64,000 nucleotides of DNA from Xanthomonas sp. DAR 35659 (GTDB lineage: Bacteria; Pseudomonadota; Gammaproteobacteria; Xanthomonadales; Xanthomonadaceae): NCBI RefSeq assembly GCF_041242975.1, contig NZ_CP162488.1:3834001-3898000 (forward strand), written 5' to 3'. The notes below the pieces were generated by a model. That model saw only the letters and a program-made list of their open reading frames with translations. It was not told where the DNA came from and did no database searches. Positions within the stretch are counted from its first letter, which is position 1. Each line of letters opens with the position of its first letter. The position numbers were made by a program, and so were the translations under genes. Positions 9,252-17,367 of this stretch are shown here, in pieces.

Positions 9252-10046
9252 ATGCTCCTCGTCCTCGTCGCGACCCTGCTGTATCTGACCGCCACCGGCC
9301 TGCTGGTCGGCTCGGTGGTGCGCGACCAGGTCGAGCGCAGCCGCGGCTGGCTATGGGTGGCGCTGCCCGCGGTGGCGTTGCACGCGGCCTATCACGTCCA
9401 GGTGGCGCTGCACACCGCCGGCGGGCCGGACATGCACTTCTTCGCCGCGCTGTCGCTGGTCAGCCTGGGCATGGCGCTGATGACCACCCTGGTCGGCGCC
9501 AGCGGACGCATGGCGGCGCTGGGCGTGGTGGTGTTCCCGCTGTCGGCGGCGCTGCTGCTGGCCTATCACGGGTACGGCCACGAGCCGGCGCCGATGCTGG
9601 ACTGGCGGCTGCAGCTGCACGCCTGGATGGCGCTGCTGGCCTACGCCACCCTGGGCATCGCCGCATTGCTGGCGGTGATGCTGTGGCTGCAGGAACGCGC
9701 GCTGCGCCGTCGCGACTTCCACCCGTGGCTGCGCGCGCTGCCGCCGTTGACCGCGCTGGAGACGCTGCTGTTCCGCACCATCGTGGTCGGCTTCATCCTG
9801 CTGACCCTGACCCTGCTGACCGGCGTGCTGTTCGTGCAGGATTTCCTGGCGCAGCGGCTGGTGCACAAGACCGTGCTCAGCGTGCTGTCGTGGATCGTGT
9901 TCGGCGCGCTGCTGTTCGGCCGCTGGCGCTACGGCTGGCGCGGGATCAAGGCGGTGCACTGGACGCTGGCGGCGATGGTGTTGCTGCTGCTGGCGTTCTT
10001 CGGCAGCAAGTTCGTGATCGAACTGGTGCTCGGCTATCCGCAGTAG
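9252..10046 (+). CDS. ypjD: Cytochrome c assembly (CcsA/HemX-like) inner-membrane protein, YpjD family
   Basis: Integral membrane protein of 264 aa with about eight hydrophobic segments, beginning MLLVLVATLLYLTATGLL. The C-terminal half has the CcsA-like pattern (LQLHAWMALLAYATLGIAALLAVMLWLQERALRRR, then HKTVLSVLSWIVFGALLFGRWRYGWRG and the final helix). Its position divergent from ffh supports a YpjD assignment. An in-frame ATG lies 63 bases upstream but would add a non-hydrophobic leader, so 9252 is preferred. A role in haem or cytochrome handling is inferred from the family only. Confidence 0.8.
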   Translation: MLLVLVATLLYLTATGLLVGSVVRDQVERSRGWLWVALPAVALHAAYHVQVALHTAGGPDMHFFAALSLVSLGMALMTTLVGASGRMAALGVVVFPLSAALLLAYHGYGHEPAPMLDWRLQLHAWMALLAYATLGIAALLAVMLWLQERALRRRDFHPWLRALPPLTALETLLFRTIVVGFILLTLTLLTGVLFVQDFLAQRLVHKTVLSVLSWIVFGALLFGRWRYGWRGIKAVHWTLAAMVLLLLAFFGSKFVIELVLGYPQ

Positions 10047-10072
10047 CGGCGCTGGGGATCTCAACGCCTCCC

Positions 10073-10157
10073 TGTAGGAGCGGCTTCAGCCGCGACGGAA
10101 TGCCAGCGCACCCGGTTATCGTGCAGACGTGGCGTCGCGGCTGAAGCCGCTCCTACA
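10073..10157. repeat. REP-like inverted pair between convergent genes
   Basis: TGTAGGAGCGGCTTCAGCC... at 10073-10096 faces its reverse complement at 10134-10157. The pair lies between the ypjD-like gene and galM, which converge, and could form a bidirectional transcription or mRNA-stability barrier. Confidence 0.85.
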
Positions 10158-10195
10158 GGAGTCGCGCCGCCCGCAAGCAGCCGGAACCCGACACT

Positions 10196-11248
10196 TCACT
10201 CGGCCAATGCGGCCTCGATCGCATCCCACTCGGCATCCGCGCCGACCTCGACGAAGCGGTAGACGATGCGGTGCCGATAGACCTGGCCCGGACGCAGGAT
10301 GGTGTCCGGGAAGCCCGGCTGGTTGGGCGCATCCGGATAGCCCTGCGGCTCCAGGCAGATGCCGCGGCCCAGGCCCGGATGCTGGCGGTCCAGCCAATGC
10401 CCTTCGTACAGCTGCAGCGCGGGCATCGCGCTGGCGATGCGCATCGCCACGCCGCTGTGCGGCGAATACAGCACGGCGCTGCAGTCGCGCGCCGCGGCCA
10501 GCACCAGGCAATGGTCGTAGCCGCCGCTCAGACGCAACTGCGGATCGCCGGCGCTGTCCTTGTCGGCGATCGCGCGCGGCGTGCGGAAATCGAACGGCGT
10601 GCCGGCCACGCTGGCGATCTCGCCGCTGGGCAGCAGCGCCGCGTCGGCCACCGGCAGGTAACGGTCGGCCGGCACCCGCAGCCGCTGCGCGGCGGCCGCC
10701 ACGCGGCTGTCGCCGGCCAGATTGAAGTAGGGATGATGGGTGAGGTTGAGCGGCGTCGGCGCATCGGTCTGCGCGCCGAACTCCAGTTCCAGGGTCTGGC
10801 CGTGCACGCTGAAGTCGGCGGTGAACCGGACGTTGCCCGGGTAGCCTTCCTCGCCGGCCGGCGAGTCGTAGCGCAGTTGCAGGCTGCGTTCGGTCCGCGC
10901 CTGCAGCGTCCACACCCGGCGCCCGAAGCCGAGCGCGCCGCCATGCAGATGATTGGCGCCCTCGTTGGCGGTGACCGCGTGGCGCTGCCCGTCCACGCTG
11001 AAGGCCGATCCGGCGATGCGGTTGCCGAAGCGGCCGACCAGCACGCCCAGGTAGGCCGGATCCTGCAGGTAGGCGTCCAGCGTCGGCAGGCCGAGCACCA
11101 GGTCGGTGCGGCCGCGCGCGGTGTCCAGGCTGAGGCTGCGCAGCAGGCCGCCGTAGGTCAGCAGTTCCGCGCGCAGGCCCGCACCGCTGTCCAGCACCAG
11201 GCGATGGATGGCGGTGCCGTCGGGGAGCTGGCCGAAGATCGATGACAT
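10196..11248 (-). CDS. galM: Aldose 1-epimerase (galactose mutarotase)
   Basis: Interconverts alpha and beta anomers of free sugars. The protein is 350 aa, starting MSSIFGQLPDGTAIHRLVLD. Family landmarks are YLGVLVGRFGNRIAGSAF, ANEGANHLHGGALGFGRRVW (HGG), the catalytic-His region NLTHHPYFNLAG, SGGYDHCLVL and the final carboxylate region YEGHWLDRQHPGLGRGICLEPQGYPDAPN. Divergent from the GH51 arabinofuranosidase gene, it probably serves sugars released by that enzyme. Confidence 0.93.
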   Translation of the reverse strand: MSSIFGQLPDGTAIHRLVLDSGAGLRAELLTYGGLLRSLSLDTARGRTDLVLGLPTLDAYLQDPAYLGVLVGRFGNRIAGSAFSVDGQRHAVTANEGANHLHGGALGFGRRVWTLQARTERSLQLRYDSPAGEEGYPGNVRFTADFSVHGQTLELEFGAQTDAPTPLNLTHHPYFNLAGDSRVAAAAQRLRVPADRYLPVADAALLPSGEIASVAGTPFDFRTPRAIADKDSAGDPQLRLSGGYDHCLVLAAARDCSAVLYSPHSGVAMRIASAMPALQLYEGHWLDRQHPGLGRGICLEPQGYPDAPNQPGFPDTILRPGQVYRHRIVYRFVEVGADAEWDAIEAALAE

Positions 11249-11893
11249 GCGGGGAGTCCTGGTTGAGTGCGCGGAAGTGGATGGATTTCCGCGCGGGCCG
11301 CGCAGCATAACCAGCCCGACCGCCGGCAAGCCATCGCCGCGTCGCGCGACCGCGATGCATCCTGTAGACGCACCGCGCCTCGCATTCGCACGCCATCACT
11401 GAGAGCGTGCCATGCAACACAGAATGCCTGGATCTGCGGCATCGCATCATTGCAATCCCCGTATGGATCTCCCGATTTAAATCATTGGTCGGTCCTGCGC
11501 CGCTCCCCTATCTTCGGGTTGCGCAACGGGGAGCGCAGTCGCGGCCGGCATGCCGCATGCCGTGTGGCGCGACGTCGGCAGCACCGCACATCGGCTATCG
11601 CAACGAGGATCCACGTCATTGGTCGCATCGCACCGGCCCGCCCATGCCCGCACCACGGCCAGGCGCCCGCCATCGGGCGGCCACGCCGCCGCTGCGCCCT
11701 CCCCGCCCCCCAGGACTGCGCTGGGCACCCTCACCGCCAGCGTGTCGTATCCGGCCGCAGGCGATGTTCGTTTCCCACCACGCACGCGCCCAGGTCGCGC
11801 CATCGCGCGGCATCGTCCGCACGCCGTCCTTCCCGCACCCACCACACGCCGCGCGCCTGCGCGTCGCCGGCCCGACCCCCAGGAGACCCGCCC
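11249..11893. other. Divergent intergenic region galM / GH51
   Basis: This 645-bp non-coding stretch lies between two divergent sugar genes. The only feature I can point to is the 10-bp perfect palindrome GATTTAAATC at 11474-11483 in a locally AT-rich spot, a possible operator. The ATACGAA/AACAAATATC motifs of the arabinose cluster are not present here. Open frames inside look like shadows. Confidence 0.4.
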
Positions 11894-13486
11894 ATGCGCT
11901 CGACCCGTCCACTGAAGCACGCCGCACGAGGCTGGCGGCACCGCCTGCCGCTGGCCGCCGCCATCGTCGCGCTGGCGCTGGGCACCGGCCTGACGCAGGC
12001 CGCCGAGGTCGAGGTGCGCGGCACCCTGCGCGCCGACCAGCCCGGCGCGCAGGTCTCGCGCAACCTGTTCGGCCAGTTCGCCGAGCACCTGGGCCACGGC
12101 ATCTACGGCGGCGTGTGGGTCGGGCCGGAGTCGAAGATTCCGAACACGCGCGGCTACCGCAACGACGTGGTCGCGGCGCTGAAGGCGCTGCAGGTCCCCA
12201 ACATCCGCTGGCCCGGCGGCTGCTTCGCCGACGAATACCACTGGCGCGACGGCATCGGCCCGCGCGCCAAGCGCCCGATCAGCATCAACACGCACTGGGG
12301 TGGCGTGGAGGAACCCAACAGCTTCGGCACCCATGAGTTCATGGACTTCACCGAACTGCTCGGCACCCAGGCCTACGTGGCCGGCAATGTCGGCGACGCC
12401 GCGCCGGACGAGATGGCGCAATGGGTCGAGTACATGACCGCGCCGACCAAGTCCACGCTCGCCAACCAGCGCCGCGGCAACGGCCGCGATGCGCCGTGGA
12501 AGGTGCCCTACTTCGGCGTCGGCAACGAGCTGTGGGGCTGCGGCGGCAACATGCGCGTGGAATACGCCGCGGACGTGTATCGCCGCTACCAGACCTTCGT
12601 CAAGGCGCCGGCCGACCAGAGGATCATGAAGATCGCGCCCGGCCCCAGCGACGACGACTACCACTGGACCGAAGTGATGATGCGCGAGGCCACCAAGTTC
12701 ATGGACGGGCTGAGCATGCACTACTACACCATTCCCGGCGGCTGGCCGCCGCGCGCGTCCTCCACCGATTTCGACGAGACCGCGTGGATCCAGACGCTGT
12801 CGCGCACGCTGGTGATGGACGAACTGATCAGCAAGCACAGCGCGATCATGGACAAGTACGACCCGGACAAGAAGGTCGCGCTGGTGGTCGACGAATGGGG
12901 CACCTGGTACAGCGGCCTGCCCAACGTCAATCCCGGCTTCCTGCGCCAGCAGAACACGCTGCGCGACGCGCTGGTGGCCTCGCTCAACCTGGACATCTTC
13001 GTGCAGCACGCCGAGCGGGTGCGCATGGCCAACATCGCGCAGATGGTCAACGTGCTGCAGGCGATGATCCTCACCGACGGCGACAAGATGCTGCTGACCC
13101 CGACCTATCACGTATTCGCGCTGTACAAGCCGTACCAGGACGCGACCGCGCTGCCGCTGCAGATCAAGGCGCCCGATTACACGCACGGCGAGTACACGGT
13201 GCCGTCCGTGCACGGCTCGGCGGTCAAGGCCAAGGACGGCCACGTCTACGTGGCGCTGACCAACCTGGACCCGAACCGCGCCGCGCAGGTCGCGGTGAAG
13301 GTGGACGGCGTGCGGGCCAGCGGCGTCAGCGGGCAGATCCTCACCGCGCCGACGATCACCGCGCTCAACACCTTCGAACAGCCGCAGGCGGTGAAGCCGG
13401 CCAGCTTCGGCGGCGCCAGCCTGCGGGGCGACACGCTGCAGGTGGCGCTGCCGGCCAAGGCGATCGTGATGCTGAAACTGCAGTAA
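11894..13486 (+). CDS. Secreted GH51 alpha-L-arabinofuranosidase
   Basis: Cleaves terminal alpha-L-arabinofuranosyl residues from arabinan and arabinoxylan. The protein is 530 aa with an N-terminal signal peptide (MRSTRPLKHAARGWRHRLPLAAA ... LTQAAEV), so it is exported. The GH51 barrel shows FGQFAEHLGHGIYGGVWVG, the RWPGGCFADEYHWRDGIGP loop, the acid/base Glu about residue 212 in FGVGNELWGCGGNM, and the nucleophile Glu about residue 334 in LVVDEWGTWYSG. The C-terminal beta domain ends AKAIVMLKLQ. The long open frame extends upstream without similarity; ATG 11894 precedes the signal peptide and has GGAGA just upstream. A strong terminator follows. Confidence 0.93.
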   Translation: MRSTRPLKHAARGWRHRLPLAAAIVALALGTGLTQAAEVEVRGTLRADQPGAQVSRNLFGQFAEHLGHGIYGGVWVGPESKIPNTRGYRNDVVAALKALQVPNIRWPGGCFADEYHWRDGIGPRAKRPISINTHWGGVEEPNSFGTHEFMDFTELLGTQAYVAGNVGDAAPDEMAQWVEYMTAPTKSTLANQRRGNGRDAPWKVPYFGVGNELWGCGGNMRVEYAADVYRRYQTFVKAPADQRIMKIAPGPSDDDYHWTEVMMREATKFMDGLSMHYYTIPGGWPPRASSTDFDETAWIQTLSRTLVMDELISKHSAIMDKYDPDKKVALVVDEWGTWYSGLPNVNPGFLRQQNTLRDALVASLNLDIFVQHAERVRMANIAQMVNVLQAMILTDGDKMLLTPTYHVFALYKPYQDATALPLQIKAPDYTHGEYTVPSVHGSAVKAKDGHVYVALTNLDPNRAAQVAVKVDGVRASGVSGQILTAPTITALNTFEQPQAVKPASFGGASLRGDTLQVALPAKAIVMLKLQ

Positions 13487-13542
13487 TCGGCGGACGCCGC
13501 CGCGCCATCCCTCCCGCTGCAGGCGCGGGCGGGTCGTCCCCA

Positions 13543-13573
13543 CCACGCCGGCCCAGGCCGGCGTGGTTTTTTT
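13543..13573 (+). terminator. Rho-independent terminator after the GH51 gene
   Basis: A perfect 11-bp stem CCACGCCGGCC/GGCCGGCGTGG with a two-base CA gap is followed by seven T residues (13567-13573). It lies 56 bp after the GH51 stop codon. Confidence 0.93.
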
Positions 13574-13580
13574 ACCGGGT

Positions 13581-14054
13581 TTACTCCGACGTATCGGAGA
13601 GGCGCGCGAACAGCGACGCGCCATCGGGCGAGATCAGGTCGCTGACCGCCCAGCACCCGTTGCCGCGCCGCCGCAGTTCGATCTTCACCGCCTTGGAGGT
13701 GGGGTCCTCGTCGCCCAGCGCGAAGCGATAGTCCACGCGCACTTCCAGGACCGTGGCCTGGGGTCCGCCGGAGACCAGGGTGAAGCGCGGCTTGCCCTTG
13801 ATGTCGCCGTCCTGCGCGTTGGTCCATGGGTCGTAGTCCAGATTGCACACACCTTCGCGTTCGGCGCAGGCCAGCTCGGCCTTGATCGCCTGCGCGAAGG
13901 CCGGGGTCAGCAGGCCATCCAGCTTCTGCGGCCGCCAATAGAAATCGCGCGCCTGGTACAACTGCTCGGCCACCTGCAGCGGCGTGGCGCACGGCGGTGT
14001 CTGCGCCGCGGCGAGTGCGGGCAACAGGGCAAGGATGGCAATGGCTCGACGCAT
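13581..14054 (-). CDS. Small secreted protein of unknown function
   Basis: A 157-aa protein starting MRRAIAILALLPALAAAQTPP, a clear signal peptide with cleavage after AAA or AQ. The mature part has CATPLQVAEQLYQARDFYWR and a beta-rich second half (RFTLVSGGPQATVLEVRVDYRFAL, VKIELRRRGNGCWAVSDLISPDG). The layout resembles DUF3828-like periplasmic proteins, but I do not recognise it firmly. It converges on the GH51 terminator. Confidence 0.6.
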   Translation of the reverse strand: MRRAIAILALLPALAAAQTPPCATPLQVAEQLYQARDFYWRPQKLDGLLTPAFAQAIKAELACAEREGVCNLDYDPWTNAQDGDIKGKPRFTLVSGGPQATVLEVRVDYRFALGDEDPTSKAVKIELRRRGNGCWAVSDLISPDGASLFARLSDTSE

Positions 14055-14182
14055 GTACGGCTCCGGTATGGGGCGCCTATCAAGCCCGGATCGCGGCGCC
14101 TGCGCAAGTCCCGCGCGAGTTAGCTTCCAAGGTAGGAGATCCGGGGACGCGGCTCTCCGGACCCGGGTAGAGACCAACTGCG

Positions 14183-15304
14183 TTAATTCAGGACGGAAAA
14201 CGCGCGCACCGGTGCATGCAGGGTCACTCTCGCCAGCTGCCAGTCGATCAGGCTGAACACGGCCTGCACTATCATCCCAGAGGCGACAGGCCAGTAGTAG
14301 GAACGCAGCTCTTCGCTTTCGGAGACCTTCGCAGGCGCGTGCTTCGCCTTGGCAATCGCAACGTCAGGCCGGTCGCCGAACTGCAGGCCGAAGGGCAGCA
14401 CGCCGGAGTATCCCAAGGAACCCAGGTCGCCCCGGCGCTTGTAGGTGATGGCCGATACGATCGTATCGGATGCCGCATCCAGGTCTTCCGCCGCACCTGC
14501 CACGTCCTTTAGGTAGACCACGATGCCGTGCGATTGGGCACGCGCGTTCAGTTCCTCGGGGCAGCCATTGTCTTCATCGGCTTCATCGTCCAAGCCCAGG
14601 CTGGCAAGAAAACCGAGCACTTCCGATGAAGCGGCGGAGAGCCCCAGTTGAGCCAAGCCCGGCATGGCCGCATCGGCAGCGGGAGGAACATCCTCGATCC
14701 GCGGACTCAGCATGACGTCGTCGAACACGTTCTTTCGCCGAATATGCACATGCACCAGGCGCGCGTCCGGGCCCTCATCCTGGAAGCCGAAATTCAGTAC
14801 CCAGTCGCCTGCGACAAAAAGGTCCGTGGACGTTTCATAAACCAATCGGCTGGCCAGTGGCTGGCCCAGCGCCGCATACGTGGCATCCGACCTACGGGTG
14901 GTCATGCCTACGCCGCGAAAAACCGGCCCCTCGAAACCCTGATAGATCTGAACACCCTTGGCGAAGAAGGCAACCTGCTCCAGAACGAACGACGCCTGGA
15001 CGCCGCACGCGGCACGATGGACCAGATCGTAGTTTTCCCGCGTCTGAAAGATGAGGCAGAACCCATGGCGCTCGGACTGAACCACCATCGACTCTCGCGA
15101 CAGGCATGCCAGTTCGTACTCCACATCCGTGTCGCCGTCATCCTCGACCAGCCCTTCGCGCTCGACCTGGTCGGGAGTCATGGGACGGTCATGAATCCGC
15201 TTTTGAACGAGAAATGCCTCCAGACCGCGGTCTTCGCAAGAGCAACCCAACCATTCGACCAAGGCCAGGACATCACCAGCGAAATCATCCATCAAGATCG
15301 CCAT
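14183..15304 (-). CDS. Unknown protein with two copies of the domain found in the tandem paralogues upstream
   Basis: A 373-aa acidic cytoplasmic protein of unknown function. I chose ATG 15302-15304 (MAILMDDFAGDV) because GAGGA lies just upstream; a GTG at 15322 is also in frame. Residues about 1-185 echo the paralogues (ALVEWLGCSCEDRGLEAFLV, then VFRGVGMTTRRSDATYAALG, WVLNFGF ... LVHVHIR). Residues about 200-373 repeat the plan, ending YSGVLPFGLQFGDRPDVAIA ... YYWPVASGMIVQAVFSLIDW, which lines up with [20 protein letters not shown] ... VWTVAF of the small proteins. The layout resembles single-domain immunity proteins, but that is inference. Confidence 0.55.
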   Translation of the reverse strand: MAILMDDFAGDVLALVEWLGCSCEDRGLEAFLVQKRIHDRPMTPDQVEREGLVEDDGDTDVEYELACLSRESMVVQSERHGFCLIFQTRENYDLVHRAACGVQASFVLEQVAFFAKGVQIYQGFEGPVFRGVGMTTRRSDATYAALGQPLASRLVYETSTDLFVAGDWVLNFGFQDEGPDARLVHVHIRRKNVFDDVMLSPRIEDVPPAADAAMPGLAQLGLSAASSEVLGFLASLGLDDEADEDNGCPEELNARAQSHGIVVYLKDVAGAAEDLDAASDTIVSAITYKRRGDLGSLGYSGVLPFGLQFGDRPDVAIAKAKHAPAKVSESEELRSYYWPVASGMIVQAVFSLIDWQLARVTLHAPVRAFSVLN

Positions 15305-15314
15305 GTTTTCCTCT

Positions 15315-15788
15315 TCAGTCACACAGGCCGTGCTTGCGCTTGCCGTCGGTCGGCACGCCTATCTGGAAGAAGCGCAGCTTTTCCTCAGCGAAGGCCACCG
15401 TCCAGACAAGGCCATCCAGATAGTAGCTATCGTTGGTTGGCAGACGCCTTTTCAGGACCTTGAGCTTTCCCTCGATCTCGCTGCGCGAATCCGTGGCGAG
15501 TAGGCCATACGGCAAGGGGCCGAAATAGACCCCGTTTTCCTGACCCTTGTCCAGCAGCATGATTTCCAGTTGATAGAAGACGAACGTGCCTTCGCTTCTG
15601 GGCACGATGCCCAAGTCTTCCGCGTCGATCTGAAACGACATGGTAAGACCCGACCCAACGGCAATGAGGGTATCAAGCGACCTTCCTATTTTTGGCCGCT
15701 TCTTCACTCCCGACGCCGCCAGGTAGTCATCAAAAGGAGGATGGATGCTGCTATGGCCCAAAAACCCAATCAAAGGGGTTGCATTCAT
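15315..15788 (-). CDS. Tandem paralogue 3, unknown function (possible immunity protein)
   Basis: A 157-aa protein starting MNATPLIGFLGHSSIHPPFD. Shared features of the three paralogues are an N-terminal LGxxSxxxPFDxxLxxxGVKKRPxxGRSLD block, a central beta region ([33 protein letters not shown]), and the C-terminal PLPYGL...SRSEIEGKLKVLKRR and [22 protein letters not shown] blocks. It ends GKRKHGLCD. No signal peptide or membrane segment is seen. It follows paralogue 2 after 10 bp. Base composition is more AT-rich than the flanking genes. Confidence 0.6.
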   Translation of the reverse strand: MNATPLIGFLGHSSIHPPFDDYLAASGVKKRPKIGRSLDTLIAVGSGLTMSFQIDAEDLGIVPRSEGTFVFYQLEIMLLDKGQENGVYFGPLPYGLLATDSRSEIEGKLKVLKRRLPTNDSYYLDGLVWTVAFAEEKLRFFQIGVPTDGKRKHGLCD

Positions 15789-15798
15789 ACAAAGCAAC

Positions 15799-16269
15799 TC
15801 ACGGACAAAGGTTGTTCTTGCGGAGCAGATTGGTCGGCACGCTCAGTTGCAGATACTGAAAGTGATCCTCATCAAAAGCAGCCATGTACACCAAGCCATC
15901 CCGACAATATGTATCCACCTCAGGCGTTCGTCTTTTCAGATTCACCAGCTTTCCCTCTATCTCGAGCCTAGACGCGGAGGCCGTGAGGCCATATGGAAGA
16001 GGACCGGAGTAAATACCCCCATCGCCATCCGACAGCAGTATTTCAAGCCCCCTAAAAACGAAGGCACCATCGCTCTTTTGGCTGATTCCTTCGGCCTCCG
16101 CCTTGATAGTAAAGCGAAGGGTCAACCCCTCTTTTTCCAGTGAAATCACATTATCCAGCGACCTTCCAAGCGCTGGCCTCTTTTTCACCCCGTGCTTCAA
16201 CAGGAACTCATCGAATGGTTCATGAGTGCTGCTATAGCCAAGGAAATCCTTCAACTCGATCGCATTCAT
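15799..16269 (-). CDS. Tandem paralogue 2, unknown function (possible immunity protein)
   Basis: A 156-aa protein starting [20 protein letters not shown]. It is the most divergent of the three: [58 protein letters not shown] and [20 protein letters not shown]. The start was chosen to match the MNA start of the other two; the frame stays open for 11 more codons. It lies 59 bp downstream of paralogue 1. AT content is visibly raised. Confidence 0.6.
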   Translation of the reverse strand: MNAIELKDFLGYSSTHEPFDEFLLKHGVKKRPALGRSLDNVISLEKEGLTLRFTIKAEAEGISQKSDGAFVFRGLEILLSDGDGGIYSGPLPYGLTASASRLEIEGKLVNLKRRTPEVDTYCRDGLVYMAAFDEDHFQYLQLSVPTNLLRKNNLCP

Positions 16270-16328
16270 TTCAACCTTGAACACCTTGCCAACCTCAATC
16301 AAACCTAGCCATCATGAATACTTTCCAC

Positions 16329-16805
16329 TCACTCGCAAAGGCCACGCTTGCGCTTGCCGTTGGTCGGCACGCTTATCTGGAAAAACTGCAAATCCTCGCC
16401 CTCGAAAGCCACCGTCCAGACAAGGCCGCCCAGAAAGTAGCTGTCATTGTCCGGCATGCGCCTCTTCAGGTTCTTGAGCTTCCTCTCGATCTCGCCGCGC
16501 GAATCCTTTGATAGAAGGCCATATGGCAAGGGTCCGGTATAGATTCCGTGGTCCTGACCTTCATCCAGCAGCATGATTTCCAACTGATCGAAGACAAAGG
16601 TGCCTTCGCTCTTTGGCACGATGCCCTCGCCTTCCGCGTCGATGTCAAACGACATGGCAAGCCCCTCACCCTTGATGAAAATGGTGGTATCGAGGGACCT
16701 ACCCACCTTTGGCCGCTTCTTCACACCCGACGCCATCAGAAAGTCGTCAAAGGGCGGATAAATACTCCCGTGACCCAGAAAATCAAGCAGCGCGATTGCG
16801 TTCAT
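16329..16805 (-). CDS. Tandem paralogue 1, unknown function (possible immunity protein)
   Basis: A 158-aa protein starting [20 protein letters not shown]. It is very close to paralogue 3: [60 protein letters not shown], and a GKRKRGLCE terminus against GKRKHGLCD. It is first in the leftward group, so a promoter should lie in 16806-17300. No toxin gene is visible next to it. Ancestral duplication is evident. Confidence 0.6.
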   Translation of the reverse strand: MNAIALLDFLGHGSIYPPFDDFLMASGVKKRPKVGRSLDTTIFIKGEGLAMSFDIDAEGEGIVPKSEGTFVFDQLEIMLLDEGQDHGIYTGPLPYGLLSKDSRGEIERKLKNLKRRMPDNDSYFLGGLVWTVAFEGEDLQFFQISVPTNGKRKRGLCE

Positions 16806-17302
16806 ACAAAACGATCCATGTAGAAATTTCCTTGAAAAGCGGACGACTCGACGATGCGAATATCGACAGTCGTCATCAACACAGGAATATACACCAACCA
16901 TGCAACCGGCATGCATGAAGCTGAAAGTGCAGCGCCGCACCGCGAGCCGCAGAAGAACGTCGGTGCTTGCTCGGCGCGGACAGGCGCCATGCGGGATTGC
17001 CCGCCATGGCGAGGTGCTTAGCCCGGCCAATGATCGCAACGCGCATCCCAGGCGCGATCCGCCGGTGTTCGTGCATGCGGTGGCGATACCCGTGCCGGTC
17101 AGCGCCTGGCTTGCCCGACCTGTGAATTGCGCGCAGACAGGCCGAATTGCCTGGACCCGCATGCCGTGCCGCGCGTCGGCTGAACGGAACGGTGCTGCGG
17201 TCTTTGCCTGGTCGCAACCATTCGCCTGCCGCGCACTGGTTCAGGCCGCAGCGGAAGCCGGTGAACGGTTCGAAGTGCAGCACCGACGGTATGGAGTTAC
17301 GC
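16806..17302. other. Intergenic region upstream of the paralogue group
   Basis: About 500 bp with no convincing gene. It is AT-richer near 16806-16890, where a promoter for the leftward paralogues is expected, and GC-rich beyond. Open frames on both strands lack domain similarity. They could be remnants of a lost gene, but I cannot show it. Confidence 0.4.
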
Positions 17303-17332
17303 AAAAAAAAGGGAGCCGGCGAACCGGCTCCC
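17303..17332 (-). terminator. Rho-independent terminator of the EF-G paralogue gene
   Basis: Read leftward, a perfect 9-bp stem GGGAGCCGG/CCGGCTCCC (17311-17332) is followed by eight T residues (17303-17310). It lies 35 bp beyond the stop codon. Confidence 0.93.
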
Positions 17333-17367
17333 CAACTTGCTACTTCAAGGTGCGACGACGGGCGGTC

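Noticed and set aside
11474-11483. GATTTAAATC palindrome as a confirmed operator of the GH51/galM pair
   Set aside because: A single 10-bp palindrome in a 645-bp gap is weak evidence and it does not match the arabinose cluster motifs.
16876-17304. Leftward ORF of about 140 codons upstream of the paralogue group, considered as a toxin remnant
   Set aside because: Composition is like other shadow frames and no toxin motif is visible.
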